Positions 7,174 through 15,248 of a stretch of 32,990 bases of DNA are shown in pieces. Origin of the DNA: Nocardioidaceae bacterium (GTDB lineage Bacteria; Actinomycetota; Actinomycetes; Propionibacteriales; Nocardioidaceae); the NCBI GenBank assembly GCA_013696555.1, contig JACCYJ010000141.1, positions 1 to 32,990 on the forward strand, written 5' to 3'. Below the pieces are notes generated by a model that was not told where the DNA came from, made no database searches, and was given only the letters and a program-made list of their open reading frames with translations. Position 1 is the first letter of the stretch. Every line of letters begins with the position of its first letter. The position numbers were made by a program, and so were the translations under genes.

Positions 7174-8325
7174 ATGAACGGGTCCGCCAAACGTCGAGCG
7201 AAGGACCGGATCGCCCACCTTGCGCGGCAGCACGTCGACCTCGCCACGTTTTGGCGCCAGTCCTCCGCTGCTGTCTCGAGCGCCGTGCCACACTATATGG
7301 CGCCGTGTTGGTACACGCTGGACCCTGCGTCGCTGCTGGTCACCTCCCACTTCAGCGAAGACGTCCCGGAGATGCCCTCGGAGTGGCTGGCCCAGGAGTA
7401 CTACGAAGACGACGTCAACAAGCTGGCCGATGTCGCTCGTTCGGAGCGGGGTATCTCCACGCTGCACGACGCAACCGGTGGCCACCCGAGCCGCAGTCCG
7501 CGCTGGCAGCAGAACATGGCATATGGCGGCGACCAGGAGATGGTTGCCGCACTGCGAACGCTGAAGGGTCAGGTCTGGGGCGCACTCGGCCTCTACCGAG
7601 GGGTGGATCAACCACTCTTCGATGCCGACGATAAAGATTTCATCCTCGCCATTGCACCGCACTTGGCGGAGGGAGCACGTCGGGCACTGCTAGTCGGCGA
7701 GGCGACGGACCCGGAGGGCGCTTATGCACCTGGCCTCGTCGTACTGACCGATCGTTGGGAGGTCGAGTCCACGACGGCCCGGGTCGAGCAGTGGCTCCGC
7801 GAACTGCCGGACGGTGACTGGGACGCGGGCCGGTTGCCGTCTTCGGTGCTGTCCGTCGCGGGTCAGGCACTGCGATCCGCTACGGACCCGACGTGCACAG
7901 AGGCCGCGGTGTCACGAGTCCTCGCCCGCTCAGGTACCTGGGTGGTACTCCACGGGGCGGCACTGGTCTCCGAGCGCACTCGCCGAGTCGCCGTCATCGT
8001 CGAGCCAGCTCACCCGGCGCGCATCTCCCCGCTGCTCATGTCGGCCTACGGGCTGACCGAGCGCGAGCAGGATGTCACCCGGCTCGTACTGCAAGGCGAG
8101 CCCACCACCGAGATCGCCAGCCACCTGTCGGTCTCGCCTGCCACCGTGCAGCAGCACCTCAAGAGTGTCTTCGACAAGACCGGAGTACGCAGTCGTCGCG
8201 ACCTCGTCGGCAAGGTCTTCTTCTCGTACTACGAACCGCGGGTGCGCGACAACGAGCACCGGGTTGTCGTCGACAAGGCGCTGCGCGGTGGCCCGCTCGA
8301 GAGCAGCAACACGTTGTCACGCTGA
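7174..8325 (+). CDS. LuxR-family transcriptional regulator
   Basis: A 383-residue regulator with a C-terminal LuxR-type helix-turn-helix at about 294-355 (LTEREQDVTRL, EIASHLSVSPATVQQHLKSV). The N-terminal 280 residues show no receiver-domain phosphorylation pattern or Walker motif; the stretch around 130-170 (LKGQVWGALGLYRG, FDADDKDFILAIAPHLAE) looks like a GAF-type sensory domain. A small-molecule ligand is therefore likely but unknown. The divergent cupin gene is the obvious first target. The start at 7174 is supported by the adjacent TANNNT box; upstream in-frame sequence is antisense to the cupin and has no homology. The end meets a hairpin shared with the converging VOC gene. Confidence 0.87.
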   Translation: MNGSAKRRAKDRIAHLARQHVDLATFWRQSSAAVSSAVPHYMAPCWYTLDPASLLVTSHFSEDVPEMPSEWLAQEYYEDDVNKLADVARSERGISTLHDATGGHPSRSPRWQQNMAYGGDQEMVAALRTLKGQVWGALGLYRGVDQPLFDADDKDFILAIAPHLAEGARRALLVGEATDPEGAYAPGLVVLTDRWEVESTTARVEQWLRELPDGDWDAGRLPSSVLSVAGQALRSATDPTCTEAAVSRVLARSGTWVVLHGAALVSERTRRVAVIVEPAHPARISPLLMSAYGLTEREQDVTRLVLQGEPTTEIASHLSVSPATVQQHLKSVFDKTGVRSRRDLVGKVFFSYYEPRVRDNEHRVVVDKALRGGPLESSNTLSR

Positions 8326-8358
8326 GATCAAGTCATGGCCTGATCTGCCAGTGACAAC
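8313..8358. terminator. Hairpin between convergent LuxR-type and VOC genes
   Basis: GTTGTCAC (8313-8320) pairs perfectly with GTGACAAC (8351-8358), and AGATCA (8325-8330) with TGATCT (8341-8346), separated by a symmetric 4x4 internal loop. It spans the 36-bp gap between the two stop codons and starts inside the last LuxR-type codons. There is no T tract, so termination is a positional inference. Confidence 0.45.
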
Positions 8359-8361
8359 TCG

Positions 8362-8796
8362 CTAGTCGACGCAAAACTCGTTGCCCTCCGGATCGGCCAT
8401 CACGATGCAGAACTCGCTGAGCAGCTCCGGCTCCACCCGCCGCAGCACGGCGGCGCCAAGACCGGTGAGGCGCGCCGACTCCGCCTCGATCGTCCGGCGC
8501 CGCTCGTCGCCCTGTAGCCCGACAGCGACGTGAACGTCGAGGTGCATCCGGTTCTTGGCCGTCTTGCCCTCCGGCACCCGCTGAAAGAAGAGCCGCGGCC
8601 GGATGCCCTCGGGGTCGATCACGGCCGCCCGGCTGTCTCGTTCCTCCTCGGGGACGCCCATCTGCTCTAGCAGCTGATCCCACGAGTCGAAGCCGTCCGG
8701 TGGTGCCTGCTCCTCGTAGCCGATCGCAGCGGCCCAGAACGCAGCCTGTGCCGCCGGGTCCGCGCAGTCGAAGGTGACCTGCAGCAGAGGTCCCAT
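8362..8796 (-). CDS. VOC-family (glyoxalase/bleomycin-resistance-like) protein
   Basis: A 144-residue protein of the vicinal-oxygen-chelate fold: an N-terminal beta-alpha module (LQVTFDCADPAAQAAFWAAA) and a C-terminal module ending ADPEGNEFCVD, typical of the actinobacterial glyoxalase-like group. Metal-ligand positions can be proposed (His in MHLDVHV, Glu in GNEF), but no specific substrate can be assigned. ATG 8796 follows AGGGAG by 5 nt and is preferred over GTG 8802, which overlaps the stop of the upstream gene. It is the last gene of the leftward deacetylase operon. Confidence 0.8.
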   Translation of the reverse strand: MGPLLQVTFDCADPAAQAAFWAAAIGYEEQAPPDGFDSWDQLLEQMGVPEEERDSRAAVIDPEGIRPRLFFQRVPEGKTAKNRMHLDVHVAVGLQGDERRRTIEAESARLTGLGAAVLRRVEPELLSEFCIVMADPEGNEFCVD

Positions 8797-8798
8797 GG

Positions 8799-9161
8799 TC
8801 ACTCCCTCATGTTCGCGGGCCGACGAGACTTCGGCAGTCGGGAGACGACGTAGTCGTACGAGGCGTCGATCAGCTCGCGGATCTCGTCGTCGCCCACGGC
8901 TCTGCCGGTGCGCACGGTGTTCCAGCCGGACCGGCCGATGTAGGGCATCACGCTGACATCATCGGGGAAGCGCTGCAGCAGCTCGTCGGCCACCTCCCGG
9001 GTTGGCCCGCACTTGAGACCGATCGAGCTGCCGTCACCGGAGCCGAGGAACGCGAAGATCTTGTCGCCCACCTTGGCGACAAGGTCGCCCTCCCACGGCT
9101 CGTCCTGCCAGGCACCGGGCTTGCCCAAGGCGTACGACAGCGAGTCGGACTGGTCACTCAT
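8799..9161 (-). CDS. MmcQ/YjbR family protein
   Basis: A 120-residue protein of the MmcQ/YjbR (CyaY-like fold) family: YALGKPGAWQDEPWEG near the N-terminus, KVGDKIFAFLG, then VMPYIGRSGWNTVR and ELIDASYDYVVSRLP. The fold is related to DNA-binding or metallochaperone-like proteins, but the cellular role is not established. ATG 9161 begins inside the end of the deacetylase gene (8-nt overlap), and its stop meets the VOC gene, so the three are one transcriptional unit. Confidence 0.82.
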   Translation of the reverse strand: MSDQSDSLSYALGKPGAWQDEPWEGDLVAKVGDKIFAFLGSGDGSSIGLKCGPTREVADELLQRFPDDVSVMPYIGRSGWNTVRTGRAVGDDEIRELIDASYDYVVSRLPKSRRPANMRE

Positions 9162-10230
9162 GAATCGCCTCCGAGGCGTGCCCGTCGAGGTAGGCGCACA
9201 CCAGACCGCCGAGCGACGGCAGGTGGTAGCCGCCCTCTTGCACCACCACACTCGGCAACTCCAACTGGCCCAACATGCGTCCCGCCGAACGGTACCCATC
9301 AGCACTTACAAGCAGGGGGCTCTCCGGGTCGTCGGCCGCGGCATCGACTCCGAGCGACACCACCACGGCCTCGGCCGAGAAGGCTGTAACGCTCGCGACC
9401 AGGCGCGCCACAGCCTCGCACCACACGGCGTCGTCCGATCCCGGTGACAGCGGCTCGTTGCGGGTCGTACCCGCTCCCTCTCCGCTACCCGTCTCGTCGG
9501 CGAAGCCCACGACGTGCGGGAACCACCCGGCACCCGGATCGACGTGGACGGAACCGTAGAGCACGTCGTCACGCTCGTAGAAGATCGCAGCGGTCCCGTT
9601 TCCGTGGTGGGCGTCGAGATCGATGACCGCAACCTTGGCGGCGCCGTGGTCGCGCAGCCGTTGCGCCGCCAACGCCGCATTGTTGAGGTAGCAAGATCCG
9701 CCGTACCCCTCGCGGGTGACGTGGTGGCCTGGCGGACGGCACAGCGCGTACGCAACCGTGGCACCGTCACCGATGAGGTCCACCGCCGTCAGTGCGCAGT
9801 CCACGGCAGCTCGCGCGGCGGCATACGTGCCAGGGCCGACCAACGTCATTGTGTCGTAGCAGAACTGCCCGGCCCGGGCATGGACCGCCGCAGCGCGCTG
9901 GGACGGCAGCGGCCCGAGCATCGCCGCCGTCGGGAAGAAGTACGGGACCACTCGATCCTGACCGGGATCCTCGGCGAACCCGGCGGCGAGCCACTCGGAG
10001 TGCACATCGCGCAGATGCATCACAAGGCGCGGATCGTGGACACTGGACAGGGCGGCATCGTCATGGCCGACCGCCTCGACCAGCTCGTGCCCGGCGACGG
10101 CCAGCGCATCGCGGATCACCTCGACCCGGGCCGGGATCTCGGTGCCGGGCGTAGTCACCCCCACCCACACCTCACTGCCCGGCTGATGCAGCAAGGTGCC
10201 CGGCGACCAGACAACCGGCACAGATGGCAC
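9154..10230 (-). CDS. Histone-deacetylase-fold amidohydrolase (acetylpolyamine amidohydrolase-like)
   Basis: A zinc-dependent deacetylase of about 358 residues. The motif order is that of class II HDAC/acetylpolyamine amidohydrolases: CRPPGHH (His169/His170), YGGSCYLNNAALAAQ, DLDAHHGNG (zinc ligands Asp206 and His208), SLGVD (Asp296) and EGGYHL with the transition-state tyrosine. The stretch FYERDDV followed by FPHVVGFADETG and GAGTT is closer to acetylpolyamine amidohydrolase than to acetoin-utilisation AcuC. The expected reaction is hydrolysis of an acetylated amine. The start is uncertain: GTG 10230 leaves 37 bp to the divergent P1 peptidase start and has CATCCT 7 nt upstream; ATG 10269 would overlap that gene's start. 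It heads the operon with the MmcQ and VOC genes. Confidence 0.85.
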   Translation of the reverse strand: MPSVPVVWSPGTLLHQPGSEVWVGVTTPGTEIPARVEVIRDALAVAGHELVEAVGHDDAALSSVHDPRLVMHLRDVHSEWLAAGFAEDPGQDRVVPYFFPTAAMLGPLPSQRAAAVHARAGQFCYDTMTLVGPGTYAAARAAVDCALTAVDLIGDGATVAYALCRPPGHHVTREGYGGSCYLNNAALAAQRLRDHGAAKVAVIDLDAHHGNGTAAIFYERDDVLYGSVHVDPGAGWFPHVVGFADETGSGEGAGTTRNEPLSPGSDDAVWCEAVARLVASVTAFSAEAVVVSLGVDAAADDPESPLLVSADGYRSAGRMLGQLELPSVVVQEGGYHLPSLGGLVCAYLDGHASEAIHE

Positions 10231-10267
10231 GTTCGTCAGGATGCCAGCGTTGAGGCAGGATGCCCAC

Positions 10268-11350
10268 ATGCCTCGCGCCGCTGACTTGGGGATCAGGATC
10301 GGGTTCCTCGAGCCGGGTCCGACCAACTCCGTGCTCGATGTGCCGGGGGTCGGGCTGGGCCACGCCACCGTGCACCGGGACGAACCGAATCCCCCGCAGG
10401 GGCGGGGCCGCGCCCGCACCGGCGTCACCGTCCTGGTCGTCGCGGAGGATGCGTTCGAGCGGCTCGTCCCCGCAGGTGGCGCGGTGCTCAACGGAGCCGG
10501 GGAATGCACCGGCTTCATCACGGCCAGCGAGTGGGGCTCGCTGGAGACGCCGGTGTTCCTGACATCGACACTGCAGGTCGGGCGGGTTTACGACGCGGCG
10601 GTCGAGCTCATGATGGAGCGCCACCCCAGCGTCGCCGACGACTTCACCATCCCCGTGGTGGCGGAGTGCGACGACTCATACCTCAACGATGCTCGGCGCA
10701 TGCAGGTGGACCGCGCCGACGTGGCCGCGGCGTGGGAGCGGGCACTGGCTTCCCGTGGCAGCGACAGTCCTCCCGACGAGGGCAGCGTCGGCTCGGGCAC
10801 GGGCATGTCGTGTCTGGGCTTCAAGGGCGGCATCGGCACGGCCTCGCGGGTGACACCCGAGGGCCGCACCGTGGGGGTGCTCCTGATGACCAACTTCGGC
10901 GACCGGCGCCGCCTCACCGTCGACGGTGTCCCTGTCGGGCGCCTGTTACCGGCCGACCCCGCGCCGGACCCACCTCCGGCCGGCTCGTGCATAGGCATGG
11001 TGGTCACCGACGCAGCGGTCGATGGGTTCGGCTGCTCCCGGCTCGCCCGACGGATCGGGCTCGGGCTGGCGCGTACCGGGTCGGTCGCCTACCACGGCAG
11101 TGGCGAGATCTTCCTCGCCGCCTCGACCGGTCTGCGGTCGGACCGTGACGGCACCTACGAAGGCGCAGCGTCGGTGTCCGGCCGGGCGCTCGACCCGCTC
11201 TTCGAGGCGGTGGTCGAGGCCAGCGAGGAGGCGGTGCTCAACTCAATGCTGGCCTCCCCCACCGTCGTCGGGCGCGACGACCACCGGCGCGAGGGACTGC
11301 CTCCGGACGAGGTTGTCCGGCTGCTGCGCGACCATCGGCGGTTGACGTGA
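10268..11350 (+). CDS. P1-family (DmpA/BapA-like) self-processing aminopeptidase
   Basis: A 360-residue N-terminal-nucleophile hydrolase of peptidase family S58/P1. The core GSVGSGTGMSCLGFKGGIGT (172-191) is intact, and Gly239-Ser240 in AGSCIGMVVTDA is the expected autocleavage site that frees Ser240 as nucleophile. Relatives release N-terminal residues, including D-amino acids or beta-amino acids, from peptides and amides; which applies here is unknown. ATG 10268 is chosen because GGCAGGA lies about 8 nt upstream and homology starts at DLGIRIG. The stop overlaps the next gene's GTG start (GTGA), coupling it to the CocE/S15-type hydrolase. Confidence 0.88.
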   Translation: MPRAADLGIRIGFLEPGPTNSVLDVPGVGLGHATVHRDEPNPPQGRGRARTGVTVLVVAEDAFERLVPAGGAVLNGAGECTGFITASEWGSLETPVFLTSTLQVGRVYDAAVELMMERHPSVADDFTIPVVAECDDSYLNDARRMQVDRADVAAAWERALASRGSDSPPDEGSVGSGTGMSCLGFKGGIGTASRVTPEGRTVGVLLMTNFGDRRRLTVDGVPVGRLLPADPAPDPPPAGSCIGMVVTDAAVDGFGCSRLARRIGLGLARTGSVAYHGSGEIFLAASTGLRSDRDGTYEGAASVSGRALDPLFEAVVEASEEAVLNSMLASPTVVGRDDHRREGLPPDEVVRLLRDHRRLT

Positions 11351-13275
11351 CCGGCGGACAGCATGAAGTGCGGATTCCGATGCCGGACGGAGTCGAGCTC
11401 GCGGCCACGCTGTACCTCCCGGAGTCCGGCTCCGGTCCGCAGCCGTGCCTGCTGGAGGCGCTGCCGTACCGTAAGGACGACCTGACCAGCTCGTACGCCC
11501 GCGAGTATGTGCGCCTGCGCGACGAATACGGGTACGCCGTCTGCCGACTCGACCTGCGGGGCACCGGCTCATCGGGTGGGGATGCCACCGACGAGTACCC
11601 CTCTCGCGAACAGGCGGACCTCGCTTTGGTCATCGCCTGGCTTGCCGACCAGCCGTGGTGCACCGGCAACATCGGGATGTGGGGAACGTCGTACTCCGGG
11701 TTCAACTCGTTGCAGATGGCGTGTGAGCAGCCGCCCGCACTGAAAGCGATCGTCGCGATCTACGCCACCGACGATCGCTGGACCGATGACGTGCACTGGC
11801 GCGGCGGTGCGCTGAAGTTCCTCGACCTGGTCGACTACTGCCACTACATGACGCCGATGAACGCCCTGCCACCGGTCCCGGCGCTGTGGGGGGAGGGGTG
11901 GCACGACGAATGGCGGCGCCGGATCGACGCCAACGAACCCTGGGTGCTGACGTGGCTCGACGAACAGACCGACGGGCCGTACTGGCGGCACGGGTCCGTC
12001 GCGCCGGACTACGACCGGATCGAGTGTGCGGTGATGATCGTCGCCGGCTGGGCCGACGGCTACCGCAACAACTCGTTCCGCACCGCGGCAGCGCTGCGGG
12101 AGGCCGGCGTCCCGCACCGACTGCTGGCCGGGCCGTGGGCTCATGCTGCGCCGGGCTCCGCGATCCCAGGCCCGCGCATCGACCTGGTGCCGGAGATGGT
12201 CGCCTGGTGGAACCGCTGGCTGCGGGGCGGTGACGGCAGCGTCGACGACGGGCTGGAGGGGCGGCCGGCGATGTCGGCATTCATCCGCCAGTCCACGCCG
12301 CCGGAGCCGGACCTCTCGGAGTCGGCGGGCTACTGGGTCCGCGAGGAGTGGCCCTGCCCGCGCGTCTCCGTGCAGGGCGTTGCGCTCGACGGTCGACCTC
12401 CGTACGTCGTCCGAGCTGATACCGGGACCGCTGCCTGGATCGACTGCGCCGGGCATCTGCCGTGGGGGCCGAGCACCGACCAGCGTTTCGACGACGCAGC
12501 TTCGCTGCGCTGGGAGTGGGACGGAGAGCAGCGGGTGCTGCTCGGGTACCCGGTGCTGCGGATCTGCCTCAGCGTGGACCGGCCCGCGGCGTACCTCTCG
12601 GCGAAGCTGTGCGATGTCTTTGCTGACGGCACGTCGGCGCTGATCGCACGGGGATCGCTGAATCTCGCCTACCGCACGTCGCGGACTGCGCCGTCGCCGC
12701 TCGAGCCGGGTCAGCAATACGACATCGAGGTCCCGCTGGATGCGTGTGCATACCAGCTGGCCGAAGGTCAGACACTCCGACTGTCGGTCGCTGGTGCCGA
12801 CTGGCCGAACACCGCTGCGCCACCTGGGCCGGTGACGTTGACGATTCACGGCGGCGAGCTGCTGTTGCCGGTGTGGTCCGGGGGGTCACCGCATCAGCCG
12901 CCAGTACTGACGCCGGGCGGGGAGTCGGGCGAAGACGCCACCGGAGTCGTCTGGCGGGTGGAGCGCGACGTGCTGCGCCGCGAGACAGCCTGCGTCATCA
13001 ATGATGGTGCGAGCCACGATGTGCCTTACGACGGGACGGCGAGTGAGCATTACGCCGGCAGGGTCAGCGTGGACACCCGGACGTTCGGGCAGCAGATTGC
13101 CGCGGAGGCTCACTACTCGATCCAGTGGCCGGAAGTGAGCGTGTCGACCCGCGCCACACTCGACCTCCACGTCAGCGCCGAGAGCTATGCCTTGTCGATC
13201 GACCTCGAGGCGTACGAAGGCGACGACCTGGTGGCGCAGCGCCGCTGGCACCAGACGATCATCCGCGGGTCTTGA
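11347..13275 (+). CDS. CocE/NonD family hydrolase (X-Pro dipeptidyl-peptidase S15 type)
   Basis: A 642-residue alpha/beta hydrolase with a C-terminal jelly-roll domain. The triad is visible: Ser115 in MWGTSYSGF, Asp237 in VAGWADGYRNNS and His266 in GPWAHAAPG. After about residue 330 comes the beta-rich PepX_C domain (PYVVRADTGT, VLGYPVL-like strands, LRLSVAGADWPN). The family includes cocaine esterase, glutaryl acylases and Xaa-Pro dipeptidyl peptidases; no proline-specific feature can be confirmed. The GTG start overlaps the P1 peptidase stop by 4 nt, implying a shared pathway for a peptide-, amide- or ester-type substrate. The 3' end overlaps the converging DUF1707 gene by 17 nt. Confidence 0.88.
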   Translation: MTGGQHEVRIPMPDGVELAATLYLPESGSGPQPCLLEALPYRKDDLTSSYAREYVRLRDEYGYAVCRLDLRGTGSSGGDATDEYPSREQADLALVIAWLADQPWCTGNIGMWGTSYSGFNSLQMACEQPPALKAIVAIYATDDRWTDDVHWRGGALKFLDLVDYCHYMTPMNALPPVPALWGEGWHDEWRRRIDANEPWVLTWLDEQTDGPYWRHGSVAPDYDRIECAVMIVAGWADGYRNNSFRTAAALREAGVPHRLLAGPWAHAAPGSAIPGPRIDLVPEMVAWWNRWLRGGDGSVDDGLEGRPAMSAFIRQSTPPEPDLSESAGYWVREEWPCPRVSVQGVALDGRPPYVVRADTGTAAWIDCAGHLPWGPSTDQRFDDAASLRWEWDGEQRVLLGYPVLRICLSVDRPAAYLSAKLCDVFADGTSALIARGSLNLAYRTSRTAPSPLEPGQQYDIEVPLDACAYQLAEGQTLRLSVAGADWPNTAAPPGPVTLTIHGGELLLPVWSGGSPHQPPVLTPGGESGEDATGVVWRVERDVLRRETACVINDGASHDVPYDGTASEHYAGRVSVDTRTFGQQIAAEAHYSIQWPEVSVSTRATLDLHVSAESYALSIDLEAYEGDDLVAQRRWHQTIIRGS

Positions 13276-13729
13276 CCCGATCAGCCACGGGTTTCCACCC
13301 AATCATCAGTGATGCAGCACCGTCGGTGCGGGGCCGAGCCGCGCCCATGAGGGCCAGGCCCCACGGTCCGATCACCCACATCGGCCAGAAGTAGAGCACC
13401 TGACCAGAGCCGAGCGACGTCGCGGCCCACACCACGAGGCAGACGACGGCGGTTACCAACCAGGCCCGCCATCGCTGACCTGATGTCCCGCAACCGGCGG
13501 CCGGCACGGTAGCCGGCTGCCCGACCGGCTTGGGTTCCACGGCAGCACCCGCCGGCAGATCCGCGACCAACCGCTCCAGGTCCGCCTGTGTCACAGCTCG
13601 GTAGGCGGCATCGACCCGATCGTTGAGCTCGTCGAGACTCAGCCTGCCGACCGCGTGGTGATGGCCCAGCGCCGAGACGGTCCGATCGCGATCGGCGTCT
13701 GAGGCACGAAGAGCGGAAGTGCTGGCCAT
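13259..13729 (-). CDS. DUF1707 domain protein with two transmembrane helices
   Basis: A 156-residue protein. The N-terminal 60 residues are a DUF1707 domain (LRASDADRDRTVSAL, GRLSLDELNDRVDAAYRA, LERLVADLP), a small actinobacterial domain of unknown function often attached to membrane segments. Two hydrophobic helices follow (about 105-122 and 127-143). ATG 13729 has GGGAG 6 nt upstream; a GTG at 13774 lies further up inside the operator region and is less likely. It is divergent from a PadR regulator with two palindromes between them, so it is a plausible PadR target. Confidence 0.82.
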   Translation of the reverse strand: MASTSALRASDADRDRTVSALGHHHAVGRLSLDELNDRVDAAYRAVTQADLERLVADLPAGAAVEPKPVGQPATVPAAGCGTSGQRWRAWLVTAVVCLVVWAATSLGSGQVLYFWPMWVIGPWGLALMGAARPRTDGAASLMIGWKPVADRVKTRG

Positions 13730-13767
13730 GGTGCTCCCGTCCGGTGGCCGAGGCAGCCATGCCCTAG

Positions 13768-13821
13768 CCTCCACAGTGGAATGTCGCTACCGTCAGCAGA
13801 TACCTTCCACTGTGGAATGTC
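13768..13821. promoter_or_regulatory. Paired PadR-type operators between DUF1707 and padR-like genes
   Basis: Two copies of CCACNGTGGAATGTC occur at 13771-13785 and 13807-13821, 36 bp apart. Each centres on a palindrome: TCCACAGTGGA (13770-13780) and TTCCACTGTGGAA (13805-13817). The second overlaps a possible -10 box, TACCTT (13801-13806), for the PadR gene. Autoregulation plus control of the divergent gene is inferred from position. Confidence 0.65.
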
Positions 13822-13833
13822 AAGGGTCATCAC

Positions 13834-14376
13834 ATGCCTGAACGGGCGCTGAACGCCACCGCAGCCTCTCTTCTGGGCTTCCTGCACTCCGGCCCGTCCT
13901 CCGGGTGGGATCTGCTCGCAACGGCGCGAGAGGTCATCGGCCCGTTCTGGAGCATCACCCAGAGCCAGGTCTACCGCGAGTTGGCGGCCATGGAGCGTGC
14001 CGGCTTGATCACGGCGCAACAAAGCGGTCGCCGCGATCGCCGCCCGTACGAGCTGACCAGTGCGGGCCAAGCGGCGTTCACCGTCTGGCTCGCACAGGAG
14101 CCGGCGCCGGAGCAGATCCGCTTTCCGCTGCTGCTGACGATGAGTTTCGGTGCTCACCTGCCGCCCGAGACACTCGCCGCGTTCGTCGAGTCCCACCGGC
14201 ATACTCATGCCCAGCGACTGGCCGAGTACGAGCGCACTCGCGAGGCGATGACCGAGGCAGTGCCAGCTGGCATGGGCGACGCGTACGGTCTCGCGACCCT
14301 GGACTTCGGCATCCGGTACGAGCGCGCGGTGCTGGAGTGGTTCGAGCACCTACCAGCGCGAATGACGAGGGGCTGA
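13834..14376 (+). CDS. PadR-family transcriptional regulator
   Basis: A 180-residue regulator. The N-terminal winged helix (about 8-80) includes LLGFLHSGPSSGWDLL, SQVYRELAAMERAGLI and RPYELTSAGQAAFTVWL; the C-terminal helices (about 95-175) form the usual dimerisation region. PadR proteins are mostly repressors released by small aromatic or drug-like ligands; the ligand is unknown. ATG 13834 has AAGGG about 8 nt upstream. The paired palindromes immediately upstream make autoregulation and control of the DUF1707 gene likely. Confidence 0.88.
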   Translation: MPERALNATAASLLGFLHSGPSSGWDLLATAREVIGPFWSITQSQVYRELAAMERAGLITAQQSGRRDRRPYELTSAGQAAFTVWLAQEPAPEQIRFPLLLTMSFGAHLPPETLAAFVESHRHTHAQRLAEYERTREAMTEAVPAGMGDAYGLATLDFGIRYERAVLEWFEHLPARMTRG

Positions 14377-14381
14377 GACCG

Positions 14382-14413
14382 CACCGATGATGCGGGGCCC
14401 CACCGATGATCGG
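14382..14413. repeat. Short tandem direct repeat with small palindrome
   Basis: CACCGATGAT occurs at 14382-14391 and 14401-14410 (19-bp period), and the second copy is part of the odd palindrome CCGATGATCGG (14403-14413). It lies in the 64-bp gap between the PadR gene and the broken DUF427 gene. It may be a regulator site or part of a weak terminator; nothing decides. Confidence 0.35.
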
Positions 14414-14440
14414 GCATTGGCGCGGGTGTAGGAAGGCCGG

Positions 14441-15182
14441 ATGAGCAGACGGGTTCGCGACCTCCTGATGCAAGAGCTGGGCGCGCTGCGCTACGAACCG
14501 ACTAGCAAGCGGGTCCGGGCGTCACTCGGCCAAGACGTCGCTGTGGACAGTCAGCGAGCGATGCTGGTCTGGGAGCCGCGACGAGTGGACCCCGCTTACG
14601 GTGCCCGAGGAAGACAACCGGGCCGACGTTACGGTGGAAACTGCTGGGTCGGACCAGGCATCGCCCGACTCGATCGGCCTACGGATGCCGCAGCTGTCAG
14701 AGCGACCGCTCCTCGACCCATCCATCCCTTTTGCGGTGCACACCGCGGATGGTGAGGCCGTCGACATTCGCCTGGCCGGCGAGACCCGTTCCACCGCATC
14801 GACGTTCTACCCAGCACTTCATGTACGGCTCGAGCTCGACGGTCAGGTGCTCGCGGAGTCGACTCACCCTCGCGTGTTGTTCGAGACCATGCTGCCGCCC
14901 CGCTACTACCTGCCGCGTGAGGACCTAGCCGAGCTGCGCCCAAGCTCGACCCAGTCGTACTGCGCCTACAAGGGGAAAGCCTCCTACTGGTCGCCAGCGA
15001 ACGGCTCCCACGTCGTCGACGATCTGGCATGGAGCTACGCGGCACCGCTGCATGACGCAGCTAACATCGGCGGCTTAGTGGCGTTCTTCGACGAACGGGT
15101 CGATCTGATTCTGGACGGGGTGCCGCAGGACCGGCCGCAGACGCCGTGGTCCCCGCAGGCAAGGCAGAAGCCTCCTGAATGA
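14441..15182 (+). pseudogene. DUF427 protein gene split by a frameshift
   Basis: The first segment (ATG 14441, GGAAGG 5 nt upstream) encodes the start of a DUF427 protein (LRYEPTSKRVRASL, AMLVWEPRRVDPAY) and loses homology after codon 14597. The homology continues one frame over with TVPEEDNRAD from 14598 and runs to 15182 through the second DUF427 half (PRYYLPREDLAEL, SYCAYKGKASYWS, WSYAAPLHDA). Joined, the product would be about 247 residues, normal for the two-domain family. Two missing bases near 14598 would restore the usual Y-x-VPEED reading. It may be a true pseudogene or a sequencing error; the rest shows no decay. DUF427 proteins have no firmly assigned function. Confidence 0.8.
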
Positions 15183-15184
15183 CT

Positions 15185-15207
15185 GGGTGATAAGCCTCGG
15201 ATGATCG
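15185..15207 (+). repeat. REP-like repeat, family 1, single-arm copy
   Basis: GATAAGCCTCGGATGAT preceded by GGGT matches the arms of the hairpin at 1305-1360 and the copy at 31916-31959. It begins 3 nt after the DUF427 stop. No pairing arm is present nearby. Confidence 0.6.
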
Positions 15208-15234
15208 TGGCGCGGGGCTCTGGCGGAGCGCGGG

Positions 15235-15240
15235 TAGGGT
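15235..15240 (+). promoter_or_regulatory. Predicted -10 box for leaderless tetR-like gene
   Basis: TAGGGT fits TANNNT and ends 8 nt before ATG 15249. The GC-rich spacer has no clear ribosome-binding site. Confidence 0.35.
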
Positions 15241-15248
15241 CGGGCGCC

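Noticed and set aside
9162-9305. Upstream extension of the MmcQ/YjbR frame
   Set aside because: It overlaps the deacetylase coding region and lacks family homology; ATG 9161 starts the conserved domain.
11569-12849. Minus-strand open frame of 426 codons
   Set aside because: It is a shadow of the CocE/S15-type hydrolase gene; the composition is Arg/Pro-rich with no domain.
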